DNA of 64,000 nucleotides. It comes from Paenibacillus sp. FSL H8-0332 (GTDB lineage: Bacteria; Bacillota; Bacilli; Paenibacillales; Paenibacillaceae). How positions within the stretch are numbered: position 1 is the stretch's first letter; each line of letters opens with the position of its first letter. This document shows, one piece after another, positions 53,686 through 61,686 of the stretch. The notes beneath the pieces are model-generated. The model did not search any database. It was not told the origin of the DNA and was given only the letters and a program-made list of their open reading frames with translations. The position numbers and the translations under genes are program-made. The DNA lies in the NCBI RefSeq assembly GCF_037963835.1, contig NZ_CP150145.1, forward strand, positions 2,542,001-2,606,000. Reading direction: 5' to 3'.

Positions 53686-54998
53686 AGCGGATCAGGCAGG
53701 TGCTCACCCATTATATTCTCACCAAGTGGGGCAGGCGCTGGAAGAACCGGGCAGCACTCGAGCAGTGGCAGGAGAAGCGTATCCGGCTTCATGTAGATAA
53801 GGTGAGGCAGCGCTCGAAGTTCTATAGGGAGCTGTGGGCAGGCATTCCGTCCAAGGATTGGCGGAGTTTCCCGGTGATCGGGAAGCCGGAGATGATGGGC
53901 AATTTCGATCAGCTCAATACAGCGGGCATTACGAAGGAGCAGGCTTTTGCAGAAGCCTATGAAGCGGAGAACAGCAGGAACTTCAAGCCTATGCTGCAAG
54001 GCGTCACCGTCGGGTTATCCTCAGGAACCTCCGGCAACCGGGGGATTTTTCTCGTTGGAGAAGAAGAGCAGGCTGCCTGGACTGGTACGGTGCTGGCGAA
54101 GCTTTTGCCGGGTGGACTGTGGAAGCGGGCGAGAATTGCATTTTTTCTGCGGGCGAATAGTAATTTGTATGAATCTGTGAAGCAGGGACGGCTGCAGTTC
54201 CGGTATTTCGATCTGCTGGAGCCGCTTCCCCAGCTCTTGACCCGTATGAAGGAGTACCAGCCGGATATCTGGATTGCACCGCCGTCCATGCTGCGTCTGC
54301 TGGCTGAGGCACAGCAATCAGGCGATATGAATCTGCATCCCCGCCGGATCATTGCGGTTGCGGAAGTGCTGGACCCGCTCGACCGGCAGCAGATTGAGCA
54401 GACTTTCAGGCAGAAGGTGCATCAGGCTTATCAGTGTACGGAAGGCTTCCTCGGTGCGACCTGCAGTCACGGGACGCTGCATCTCAATGAAGATATTGTA
54501 CATATCGAAAAAGAAATGCTGGATGAAAAATCACGCCGGTTCGTGCCCATCGTGACCGATTTCTCCAGAAGTGTGCAGCCCATCGTCCGCTACCGGCTGA
54601 ATGATATTCTGACCGAAGCGGCAGAGCCGTGTCCCTGCGGTTCGCTGTTCACGGCCATTGAGCAGATCGAAGGACGCTGCGATGATATTCTGTATCTGCC
54701 CCATGCGGCAGACAGCACGCACGTTACGGTATTCCCTGATTTCGTTACCCGGGCTGTGCTGACGGCTTCCGCAGATATTGAGCATTACAGGGTTATCCAG
54801 CACAGCCTGACTGAGCTGGAGATCTCCTATCGTACACGGAGCGGCACCGATCAAGGCACGGAGCAGCAGATTACAGCAGAACTGATGCGCTTGTTCGCCA
54901 GGCTGTCTTGTAACACTCCGCACCTGACTTTTACCGCTTACAGCTTCGTGCCCGGAACTGTGAAGCTGCGCCGTGTGGAGAGGGGCTGGAAGCCGTGA
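53682..54998 (+). CDS. F390 synthetase-related adenylate-forming enzyme
   Basis: A 438-residue protein of the phenylacetate-CoA ligase/F390 synthetase-related group (ANL superfamily). The phosphate-binding loop is GLSSGTSGNRGIFLVG (about 111-126), then HQAYQCTEGFLGATC and the hinge/C-terminal motif VRYRLNDIL. It would activate a carboxylic acid as AMP ester. ATG 53682 overlaps the MBL stop (ATGA), and its own end overlaps the next gene in GTGA. No carrier protein is encoded nearby. Confidence 0.82.
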   Translation: MKRIRQVLTHYILTKWGRRWKNRAALEQWQEKRIRLHVDKVRQRSKFYRELWAGIPSKDWRSFPVIGKPEMMGNFDQLNTAGITKEQAFAEAYEAENSRNFKPMLQGVTVGLSSGTSGNRGIFLVGEEEQAAWTGTVLAKLLPGGLWKRARIAFFLRANSNLYESVKQGRLQFRYFDLLEPLPQLLTRMKEYQPDIWIAPPSMLRLLAEAQQSGDMNLHPRRIIAVAEVLDPLDRQQIEQTFRQKVHQAYQCTEGFLGATCSHGTLHLNEDIVHIEKEMLDEKSRRFVPIVTDFSRSVQPIVRYRLNDILTEAAEPCPCGSLFTAIEQIEGRCDDILYLPHAADSTHVTVFPDFVTRAVLTASADIEHYRVIQHSLTELEISYRTRSGTDQGTEQQITAELMRLFARLSCNTPHLTFTAYSFVPGTVKLRRVERGWKP

Positions 54999-56140
54999 AG
55001 AAGCGGGTAACGCAGTATGACCGCGATTCTGTTGCGGGGCTGGACTGGCCGGATACGGAATATGGGCGGTATGCCCGGGAGTATCTTACACCGCTGCTGG
55101 AGCGGGGAGCGCAACCTTTTATCGATAATGTGAGTACAACTGTTAAGGTGCTGACCATCGATGGGCTGCCCGTTCCGATAACCGTCAACGAAGCAGACTA
55201 TGACAATTCCTATGTATGCTCACCCTATACCCATTATGTCAGCTATGCGCGTGAGGAGTTAGCCTTGCTTAATAACCGGATGCTTGAGGGACTCCTGTCG
55301 CTAATGCTCTCAGGAATGGGCTGGATGCTGCGACAAGCACGGTTCAACCGGGTGGTTCAGGTGAATAACTGGCTGCTGTCCACCAATCTGTATCCCGACT
55401 TAAGTGCGGAACAGCTGACGGCGATATTCGATTACCTCCGGCAGACTTATCCGGGTTATACCTTAATGTATCGTTCGCTTAGCCGGGAGACATCGGGAGA
55501 ACTCGTTGCCAGACTGCAGGGGTATGGCTGCAAGCTGGTTCCAAGCCGGCAGATCTACCTCCTGCACCCGAATACCTCCGGCTCGAAGGCCAGATGGCTG
55601 GTCAAACGCGACAGGAATCTGCTGGCAAAGCACGGCTATACTGAGGTTGGCCCGGAGGAGATCACGCAGGAAGACATTCCCCGGATCGTGGAGCTGTACA
55701 GACTGCTGTATATCGATAAATATTCAGCTTATAATCCGCAGTTCACCGAAGCCTATATTGCTCTTGCGTTGGAACGGAGAACCTTGCAGATCTACGGGCT
55801 GCGCAAGGAGGGAAGACTGGATGCGGTGCTTGGCTTCTATGAGCGGGAAGGCGCGATGACGGCGCCATTATTCGGTTATGACACAAGTCTGCCTCAGTCC
55901 TTAGGACTCTACCGTATGCTGTCCGCCGTACTGATCGGGCTTGCAGGCAGCAGGGAACTATTACTGCACGAGAGCTCCGGCGTCGGCCAGTTCAAGCGCA
56001 ACCGGGGAGCGGGTGGAGCCACTGAATATTCAGCGGTGTATGACCGGGGGACCTCTCTGCTGAACCGCTGCGGCTGGTCCATCCTGGAGCTGCTGCTCCG
56101 GCGGATCGGTATGCCGCTTATTCAGAAGCTGAAGCTGTAG
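54995..56140 (+). CDS. GNAT-like protein, function unknown
   Basis: A 381-residue protein without a clear family name. The N-terminal half contains DNSYVCSPYTHYVSYAREEL and RFNRVVQVNNWLLSTNLYPD; the C-terminal half (about 185-340) resembles a duplicated GNAT fold (YGLRKEGRLDAVLGFYERE; LLLHESSGVGQFKRNRG). It may transfer an acyl group onto the product. GTG 54995 overlaps the upstream stop. It is the last member of the chain; a 33-base gap separates it from pgsA. Confidence 0.7.
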   Translation: MKKRVTQYDRDSVAGLDWPDTEYGRYAREYLTPLLERGAQPFIDNVSTTVKVLTIDGLPVPITVNEADYDNSYVCSPYTHYVSYAREELALLNNRMLEGLLSLMLSGMGWMLRQARFNRVVQVNNWLLSTNLYPDLSAEQLTAIFDYLRQTYPGYTLMYRSLSRETSGELVARLQGYGCKLVPSRQIYLLHPNTSGSKARWLVKRDRNLLAKHGYTEVGPEEITQEDIPRIVELYRLLYIDKYSAYNPQFTEAYIALALERRTLQIYGLRKEGRLDAVLGFYEREGAMTAPLFGYDTSLPQSLGLYRMLSAVLIGLAGSRELLLHESSGVGQFKRNRGAGGATEYSAVYDRGTSLLNRCGWSILELLLRRIGMPLIQKLKL

Positions 56141-56173
56141 GCCGGACAATGAATGTGAGACAGGAGGCAGAGG

Positions 56174-56776
56174 ATGAATTTAGCTAACCGTATTACCTTG
56201 TTCAGGATATTGCTGATTCCGCTGTTCATTGCGCTTTTTCCCATTTACCCGGAAGCATGGGTCAACCAATTCCCAATTCTGAAATATTTAGAGGTACATG
56301 GTGTTTTTTATGCAGCCCTAGTTTTTATTGTGGCTTCTATAACAGATAAGCTGGACGGGTATGTAGCACGAAAATATAACCAGACTACCAATTTAGGAAA
56401 ACTGCTTGATCCGTTGGCAGATAAGCTGCTTGTTGCCGCCGCGCTGATTCTAATGGTGAGTCTGCACATGATCCCATCTTGGATTGCTTTTTTAATATTG
56501 GCGAGGGAAGTTATAATGATGGGTGTCCGTATCGCCGCTTCAGCGCAGAAGGTAGCTTTGGCAGCTGATAAATACGGCAAATGGAAAATGGTGCTGCAAG
56601 TTGCTGCTATCTCGGCAATTCTTTTGAATAATGCGCCCTTCAGCCTGTTCACTTCTTTCCCTGTTGACCTAACCCTGATGTATGGTGCGTTAGTCCTTAC
56701 TGTATACTCGGGTTACAACTACATTAAGAACAATTATCAGCTGCTGCAATTGGAAGCTCATACATCACATCAATAA
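56174..56776 (+). CDS. pgsA: CDP-alcohol phosphatidyltransferase, PgsA-like
   Basis: A 200-residue integral membrane enzyme with the complete CDP-alcohol phosphotransferase motif DKLDGYVARKYNQTTNLGKL then LDPLADK (about residues 54-80). Relatives make phosphatidylglycerol phosphate from CDP-diacylglycerol. It is visibly AT-richer than its neighbours (43 G+C in the 120 bases 56281-56400), so it may have a different history or be a paralogue. AGGAGG precedes ATG 56174. It may belong to the cluster or only follow it. Confidence 0.82.
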   Translation: MNLANRITLFRILLIPLFIALFPIYPEAWVNQFPILKYLEVHGVFYAALVFIVASITDKLDGYVARKYNQTTNLGKLLDPLADKLLVAAALILMVSLHMIPSWIAFLILAREVIMMGVRIAASAQKVALAADKYGKWKMVLQVAAISAILLNNAPFSLFTSFPVDLTLMYGALVLTVYSGYNYIKNNYQLLQLEAHTSHQ

Positions 56777-56792
56777 TAAAAGGAGGTGCCCA

Positions 56793-57665
56793 ATGAACAC
56801 TAATTTAGGCCAGCCCCATGGGCATGAGCCGGTTGCGCTGATTACCGGGACCTCCAGCGGATTCGGGCTGCTCACCGCAATCACGCTGGCCCGCGGAGGG
56901 TACCGGGTCATTGCCACCATGCGTGATTTTGGCCGCAGCAAGGAGCTGGTTCAGCAGGCTGAGCAAGCGGGGGTGCGGGAGCGTATTCATCTGCTGGCAC
57001 TGGATGTGACGGACGAAGTCTCGATTGCGTCTGCCGTTCAGGCTAGTCTTGAGCTCGCCGGCAGAATTGATGTGCTGGTGAACAACGCTGGCTTCGCCGT
57101 AGGCGGATTCGTGGAAGAGGTCAGCATGGAGGCATGGCGAGGGCAGATGGAGACTAACTTTTTCGGACTGGTTGCCGTAACGAAGGCGGTGCTTCCTCAC
57201 ATGCGGGTCCAGCGCAGCGGCCTGATTATTAATGTGAGCAGTGTCAGCGGCTTGAGCGGATTCCCGGGCTATGGTCCGTATGCCGCCTCCAAGTTTGCGG
57301 TGGAGGGGTTCAGCGAGAGTCTGCGTCAGGAGATGCTCTCTTTTGGCGTCCGCGTTGTACTGGTTGAACCGGGCTCCTTCCGTACCCCTATCTGGGACAA
57401 AGGGATTACGGGAATGCACACAAACGAAGGCTCCCCCTATCACACCAGGCTTGAGGAGGTACTGCGATACTCCCGGCGGGCATCCGAGACGGCTCCCGAT
57501 CCACAGGAGGTGGCTGACCTGATTGGACGGATCACTGCCAAACGTGCGCCGAAGCTGCGGTATCCTGTAGGTAGAGGCTCGCGGATGCTGATGATCGGCA
57601 AGGCCCTGCTTCCCTGGAAGGTGCTCGAGGGCATCATCTCGAGGTCACTTCGGGCGATGAAATGA
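56793..57665 (+). CDS. Short-chain dehydrogenase/reductase
   Basis: A 290-residue classical SDR. The cofactor motif is TGTSSGFG (about 19-26), NNAGF at about 92-96, catalytic Ser in VSSVSG and YxxxK as YAASK (about 160-164). The C-terminus (APKLRYPVGRGSRMLMIGKA, LLPWKVLEGIIS) resembles DltE/retinol-dehydrogenase-type members. AAAGGAGG precedes ATG 56793, 17 bases after pgsA. Substrate unknown. Confidence 0.87.
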   Translation: MNTNLGQPHGHEPVALITGTSSGFGLLTAITLARGGYRVIATMRDFGRSKELVQQAEQAGVRERIHLLALDVTDEVSIASAVQASLELAGRIDVLVNNAGFAVGGFVEEVSMEAWRGQMETNFFGLVAVTKAVLPHMRVQRSGLIINVSSVSGLSGFPGYGPYAASKFAVEGFSESLRQEMLSFGVRVVLVEPGSFRTPIWDKGITGMHTNEGSPYHTRLEEVLRYSRRASETAPDPQEVADLIGRITAKRAPKLRYPVGRGSRMLMIGKALLPWKVLEGIISRSLRAMK

Positions 57666-57692
57666 TAGCATGACAGAATAGAATTGGGGGGG

Positions 57693-58100
57693 ATGCTTTT
57701 GCCGGGAACGGTTGGATTACATATATGCTTTGATGAGCAAGGCCGGGAGATTGAGGTGCTGGATGTGACCCGGGTCGATAAGGATATTTACCGGATTGAG
57801 GAGACGCCGATTTTTAACCCGGGGATTGCGCTTGGCGACATTATCCGAGTGAGTGAGCGTGAGGGGATCGCGTATTACATCGAAACAGTGAAGAAGTCCG
57901 GGCTTGTCCGGTATGCCTGGCTGCTCAGCAAAGAGGCGGCGGCTTCCGGCGAGATCCGCAGCTTTACGGAGCGGGTTACAGAGCATGGGGGCAGGTGGGA
58001 GCAGATCTTCGGCGGACTGCTGGTGATTTATCTGCCGAAGCACTCTCTAGTAGACGCGGAGCTGGAAATGTCGCGGATTATTGAGCATTTTGAAGGCTAA
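57693..58100 (+). CDS. DUF4265-like protein
   Basis: A protein of 133 to 136 residues. It begins with two beta strands (GLHICFDEQGREIEVLDVTR) and has DKDIYRIEETPIFNPGIALG then DIIRV, the DUF4265 pattern, ending with a helix (SRIIEHFEG). The start is uncertain: the GGGGGG ribosome binding site abuts ATG 57693 but lies six bases before TTG 57699. Function unknown. It lies between SDR and lepB genes, same strand. Confidence 0.72.
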   Translation: MLLPGTVGLHICFDEQGREIEVLDVTRVDKDIYRIEETPIFNPGIALGDIIRVSEREGIAYYIETVKKSGLVRYAWLLSKEAAASGEIRSFTERVTEHGGRWEQIFGGLLVIYLPKHSLVDAELEMSRIIEHFEG

Positions 58101-58125
58101 TTATATGAATCTGAGGTGAAGGAAG

Positions 58126-58623
58126 TTGAAAAAATTCTTGAAGCAGTGGGTGCCGAGTATTGCCATTGGCATTATTCTATCCTTATTTATTCGTACCTAC
58201 GTAGCAGAAGCTATGCGTGTGCCTACCGGCTCGATGATTCCGACTATAGCGATTAACGACCGGCTTGTGGTGGACAAAATGCTCTGGAATACCTCGCTGA
58301 AGCATGGCGATATCGTGGTGTTCCATCCGCCGGTCGCCGAAGATGCGCATAAAAGATATGTAAAACGGCTGATTGGACTGCCGGGTGATGTGATTGAGAT
58401 CAAGGAAGGCAAGCTGTACCGCAACCATGAGGCTATTGCCGAGCCGTATCTCCAGGAAGCGATGACCTATACCTTCGGGCCGGTCACCGTTCCCGCAGAC
58501 CATTATTTTTTCCTGGGCGACAACCGTAACGTCAGCTATGACGCTCACTTATGGGAGACACCGTTCGTAGACAAGGATGCGCTGATCGGCAAAGTACTGT
58601 TCGATGTGAACCAGTTGTTCTAA
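58126..58623 (+). CDS. lepB: Signal peptidase I
   Basis: A 165-residue type I signal peptidase of the short Gram-positive kind. One membrane helix (about 10-27) is followed by the catalytic Ser in MRVPTGSMIPTI (residue 36) and Lys in KRYVKRLIGLPGD (about 79), then GDNRNVSYDAHLWETPFV near the C-terminus. It removes signal peptides outside the membrane. The start is TTG 58126 after GAAGGAAG. Its stop overlaps the stop of the convergent gene. Confidence 0.9.
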   Translation: MKKFLKQWVPSIAIGIILSLFIRTYVAEAMRVPTGSMIPTIAINDRLVVDKMLWNTSLKHGDIVVFHPPVAEDAHKRYVKRLIGLPGDVIEIKEGKLYRNHEAIAEPYLQEAMTYTFGPVTVPADHYFFLGDNRNVSYDAHLWETPFVDKDALIGKVLFDVNQLF

Positions 58624-58919
58624 ATCGGGTAGTCGACCACCACAACGTTCTCGAGGATTCCCTCCAGCATGGACACGAACTTCTGATGGGCCGGATGCGG
58701 CCCATACTCACGCAGGGCTTCCTGATTCTGAAAGGTCACGCGGAGACCCAGCGTATAGCCGTGGACATTCTCCTGCTCCTCGGTTACATTAATGCCTGCT
58801 GTAAGGTCGATGATGCCGGGGATTTGTTTTTTCAGCGCCAGCAGTGCTTGTAACAGGGCTTGCTCCTGGCTTGGTTCGAATTGCTCATTGAAGCGGAAGA
58901 CGACGAGATGCTCATACAT
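58620..58919 (-). CDS. Dabb-type stress-responsive alpha-beta barrel protein
   Basis: A 99-residue dimeric alpha-beta barrel. It starts YEHLVVFRFNEQFEPSQEQA and ends PHPAHQKFVSMLEGILENVV then VDYPI, the Dabb pattern with conserved His. The start is set at ATG 58919, 13 residues into the longest frame. Function unknown. Convergent with lepB with overlapping stop codons (58620-58623), leaving no terminator between them. Confidence 0.82.
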   Translation of the reverse strand: MYEHLVVFRFNEQFEPSQEQALLQALLALKKQIPGIIDLTAGINVTEEQENVHGYTLGLRVTFQNQEALREYGPHPAHQKFVSMLEGILENVVVVDYPI

Positions 58920-59000
58920 AATGGATGGATCCCCCTTGGACAAAGTGTTGGACTGCATTAGTGATTATACTACAAATTGGACGGATGGAGGTTGAACAAG

Positions 59001-59459
59001 TTGACCAAAGATTCCCTAGCCATAACCGACCGAATCAAAGCGCCTAATCCTGTTAAAACCTTGATAGGACTGCTGATTCCCATAATTATTCTGACACTGC
59101 CCCCTAACTTCGACCCGGAGAGACATTTCTATTTATACTACATCATGCTGGTATGGATTGGACTCAGCATCGCGGCCTGCATCTTCATTCTTATCAACGC
59201 GCTGCGGAAGGAAGGGCAGCTTCAGTGGGGGACGGATTCGCTTATTATTCGCAAAGAGCGCATCTCCGCGTGAGGGATTAAGGTCATTTACATAGATGGT
59301 CCGCTAGTAGGAATATTGCCTGCAGGCAAACGGATTGTCCCGGTTAATCTCTGCTTCAGGTTCACAGAAGACACGGCAGCGGTGAGGAAGAGACTAATGT
59401 ACTGGGCAGAAGAGAACGAAATTAGGCTAAAATACAAGAGATTTGTCAAATGGCTCTGA
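59001..59459 (+). pseudogene. Membrane protein gene with an in-frame TGA
   Basis: The frame from TTG 59001 (GGAGG nine bases upstream) encodes 90 residues with two membrane helices (about 27-40 and 52-70) and then KERISA before TGA 59271-59273. The same frame continues without a stop for 61 codons to TGA 59457 and is clearly protein-like (VIYIDGPLVGILPAGKRIVP, RLMYWAEENEIRLKYKRFVK). The interruption is a single codon, as if CGA had changed to TGA. The full product would be about 151 residues, a small two-helix protein with a cytoplasmic PH-like tail. Family not recognised. Confidence 0.65.
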
Positions 59460-59613
59460 ACAGAATATGGAAAGGCGTCTAAAGACAGGGATTCTATAGA
59501 ACTAGATTGCTTGGAGTTTGTGACTTTCACCGGATTGTTACTTTACCGTCTGTTGACTATGATCAAGTGGAGCATAATGGAATATTCTTATAATACAAAA
59601 GGGGTGCTGGTAC

Positions 59614-60648
59614 TTGAAAGTACATGTCACGGATCTGAAGCACGGTGATTGTCTAATGGCAGACACTTTCAATGGTGTAGGTCTGCATGTTCTCCCCAAG
59701 GGGACGCGTGTGGAGCGGGAAGAGATTAGTATCCTGATTCGGCACAAAATTGATTATGTCGATATCGAGCCGCGCAGCGGGCTGCATACGGATTCCGAAC
59801 CTGCGCCCAGCCACGGGCTGCACGATGATTTTGATCTCGCTATTTTGAATTATGAAGCGATTTTTCTGGAAGCCTTGACGAAGGGCAGCTTCTCGCAGCC
59901 GGCAGTCGATGATACACTGAAGCCGCTATTGGAGACCTTGGAAGGGCAAAAGGATGTTGTCTCCCTGCTGCTCCTGCTGGACCGGGATGACATCGATACA
60001 TATCACCACTCATTACAGGTGGGCTTATTATCCTATTACATTGCAGCGTGGATGGGTTACTCCAAGGAGGAGCGCTACCTGATCAGCCGTGCGGGCTATC
60101 TGCATGATATCGGCAAAAGCCAGGTGCCCCTGTCGATCCTGAACAAGCAGGGTCTGCTGACGGATTCCGAGAAGGATGAGCTGGCACGCCACACCTTCTA
60201 TGGCTATGATCTGATCCGCGGCTCCAAAATGGACGAGGTTACCGCGCTGGTAGCCCTTCAGCATCATGAGTATGAGGATGGCTCAGGCTATCCGAAGCAG
60301 CTGCTCAAAAAAGAGATTCATCCGTACGCCCAGATTGTTTCGGTAGCCAACATCTATATGTCGCTCACCACTTCTACTGCGAACCGTCCCAAGCAGGGGC
60401 TGGTCACGGTGCTGCGCAAGGTGCATGAGATGGGCTTCGGCAAGCTGAACGAGACGGTGGTGCAGGCATTGACCGGACATTTACTGCCGAGCTTCGTGGG
60501 CAAGAATGTACAGCTTAGCAACGGCGAAGTGGGCATGATCGTCATGAATAACCCGCTGGACCTCTTTAAGCCGCTCGTAAAAGTGGGCGAGGGCTTCCGG
60601 GATTTGTCGCGTGAACGCAGCTTGTCCATTGATGAAGTAGTTAACTGA
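59614..60648 (+). CDS. HD-GYP domain cyclic-di-GMP phosphodiesterase
   Basis: A 344-residue cytoplasmic protein. Residues 1-80 resemble a DUF3391-like N-terminus (HVTDLKHGDCLMADTFNGVG). The HD-GYP domain has the HD pair in AGYLHDIGKSQVP (about 167) and the full HHEYEDGSGYPKQL motif (about 218-231), so catalysis is likely retained. It degrades c-di-GMP, linking to motility and biofilm. The start is TTG 59614 after AAAGGGG. A strong terminator follows. Confidence 0.9.
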   Translation: MKVHVTDLKHGDCLMADTFNGVGLHVLPKGTRVEREEISILIRHKIDYVDIEPRSGLHTDSEPAPSHGLHDDFDLAILNYEAIFLEALTKGSFSQPAVDDTLKPLLETLEGQKDVVSLLLLLDRDDIDTYHHSLQVGLLSYYIAAWMGYSKEERYLISRAGYLHDIGKSQVPLSILNKQGLLTDSEKDELARHTFYGYDLIRGSKMDEVTALVALQHHEYEDGSGYPKQLLKKEIHPYAQIVSVANIYMSLTTSTANRPKQGLVTVLRKVHEMGFGKLNETVVQALTGHLLPSFVGKNVQLSNGEVGMIVMNNPLDLFKPLVKVGEGFRDLSRERSLSIDEVVN

Positions 60649-60696
60649 ATAACTGGATGAAGAGGCACTGTCCGCAGCGTCCCCATCTAATGAATG

Positions 60697-60731
60697 GCCA
60701 GACTGTCCTTTTGGACGGTTTGGCTTTTTTT
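60697..60731 (+). terminator. Intrinsic terminator after HD-GYP gene
   Basis: GCCAGACTGTCC and GGACGGTTTGGC pair around TTTT (G-U tolerated), followed by seven T residues. Confidence 0.88.
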
Positions 60732-60789
60732 CGTGTGCAGAAAGAAGAAAGGAGGTTGCGCGCAGGAGTCCCTGTGACCGGAGGAAGGT

Positions 60790-60818
60790 TTGTGTTCAAG
60801 TCATAGATTGGCTATGAT
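60790..60818 (+). promoter_or_regulatory. Promoter of alarmone synthetase gene
   Basis: TTGTGT (60790-60795), 17 bases, TATGAT (60813-60818), about 70 bases before the chosen start. Confidence 0.5.
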
Positions 60819-60887
60819 TAATGAGAGATGGAAGAGTTGCATAGAGATTCTAGTCATTCTGTGCAGCAGCATAAAGGAGAAATGAAG

Positions 60888-61628
60888 ATGCATACCGACA
60901 ACCAGTTAGAGAAATTGAAGCAGCTCAAATATGAGCTTACCCGCTTTATGATGATTTACAAGTTCGCTCTTGCCGAGATGGAGACCAAGATTGATATCCT
61001 CAAAGAGGAATTCCAGCTGCTTCACGACTATAGCCCGATTGAGCACACCAAGTCCCGGATCAAGTCCCCGGAGAGCATTATGAAGAAAATGCTGCGCAAG
61101 AACAGTGAGCTGTCCCTCGCACAGATCAGATCCAGTATCAAGGACATCGCCGGGCTGCGTATCACCTGTTCGTTCATTTCAGATATTTATCAGGTCAGCG
61201 CCATGCTCCAAAACCAGGACGATCTCAAGGTGCTTGAGGTGAAGGATTATATTAAAAACCCGAAGCCGAACGGTTATCAGAGTCTGCATCTGCTTATCGA
61301 GGTTCCCGTATTCATGTCGGACTGTCAGGAGCATGTTTGTGTTGAGGTACAGATCCGCACGATTGCTATGGATTTCTGGGCCAGCCTGGAGCATAAAATT
61401 TTCTATAAATACAGCCAGGCGGTTCCCGAGCATCTGACCCGTGAACTTAAGAATGCGGCTGACAAGGCGTACGAACTCGATCTGCAGATGGAGCGGCTGC
61501 ACCGTGAAATTAAGGAAATCAAGGATTCGCAGGAGGACGAAGATCCATTCTCCGAGTTGCGGGATATGATTCTTAATAATCAGCAGTTCAGTCTGCCGGA
61601 TAACTTTGTTAAGCTGTTGAAGGAATAG
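60888..61628 (+). CDS. relP: Small alarmone synthetase RelP/YwaC-type
   Basis: A 246-residue (p)ppGpp synthetase lacking the hydrolase and regulatory domains. The catalytic region has SPIEHTKSRIKSPESIMKKM, IKDIAGLRITCSFISDIYQV, DYIKNPKPNGYQSLHL and VEVQIRTIAMDFWASLEHKI, close to Bacillus subtilis YwaC. It makes ppGpp under cell-wall stress. ATG 60888 is eight bases after AAAGGAG; an upstream in-frame ATG at 60828 is less likely. A secondary C-terminal extension (about 30 residues) is present relative to YwaC. Confidence 0.88.
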   Translation: MHTDNQLEKLKQLKYELTRFMMIYKFALAEMETKIDILKEEFQLLHDYSPIEHTKSRIKSPESIMKKMLRKNSELSLAQIRSSIKDIAGLRITCSFISDIYQVSAMLQNQDDLKVLEVKDYIKNPKPNGYQSLHLLIEVPVFMSDCQEHVCVEVQIRTIAMDFWASLEHKIFYKYSQAVPEHLTRELKNAADKAYELDLQMERLHREIKEIKDSQEDEDPFSELRDMILNNQQFSLPDNFVKLLKE

Positions 61629-61686
61629 ATGATGGTTTGACAGAAGGACATATACATACAGGAGTTAACAAGGGAGCGACTACAGG

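Noticed and set aside
49637..56140. Full OleABCD olefin pathway
   Set aside because: Only OleA- and OleD-like members are present; OleB (alpha/beta hydrolase) and OleC-type synthetase are not. Calling it olefin biosynthesis would overstate the match.
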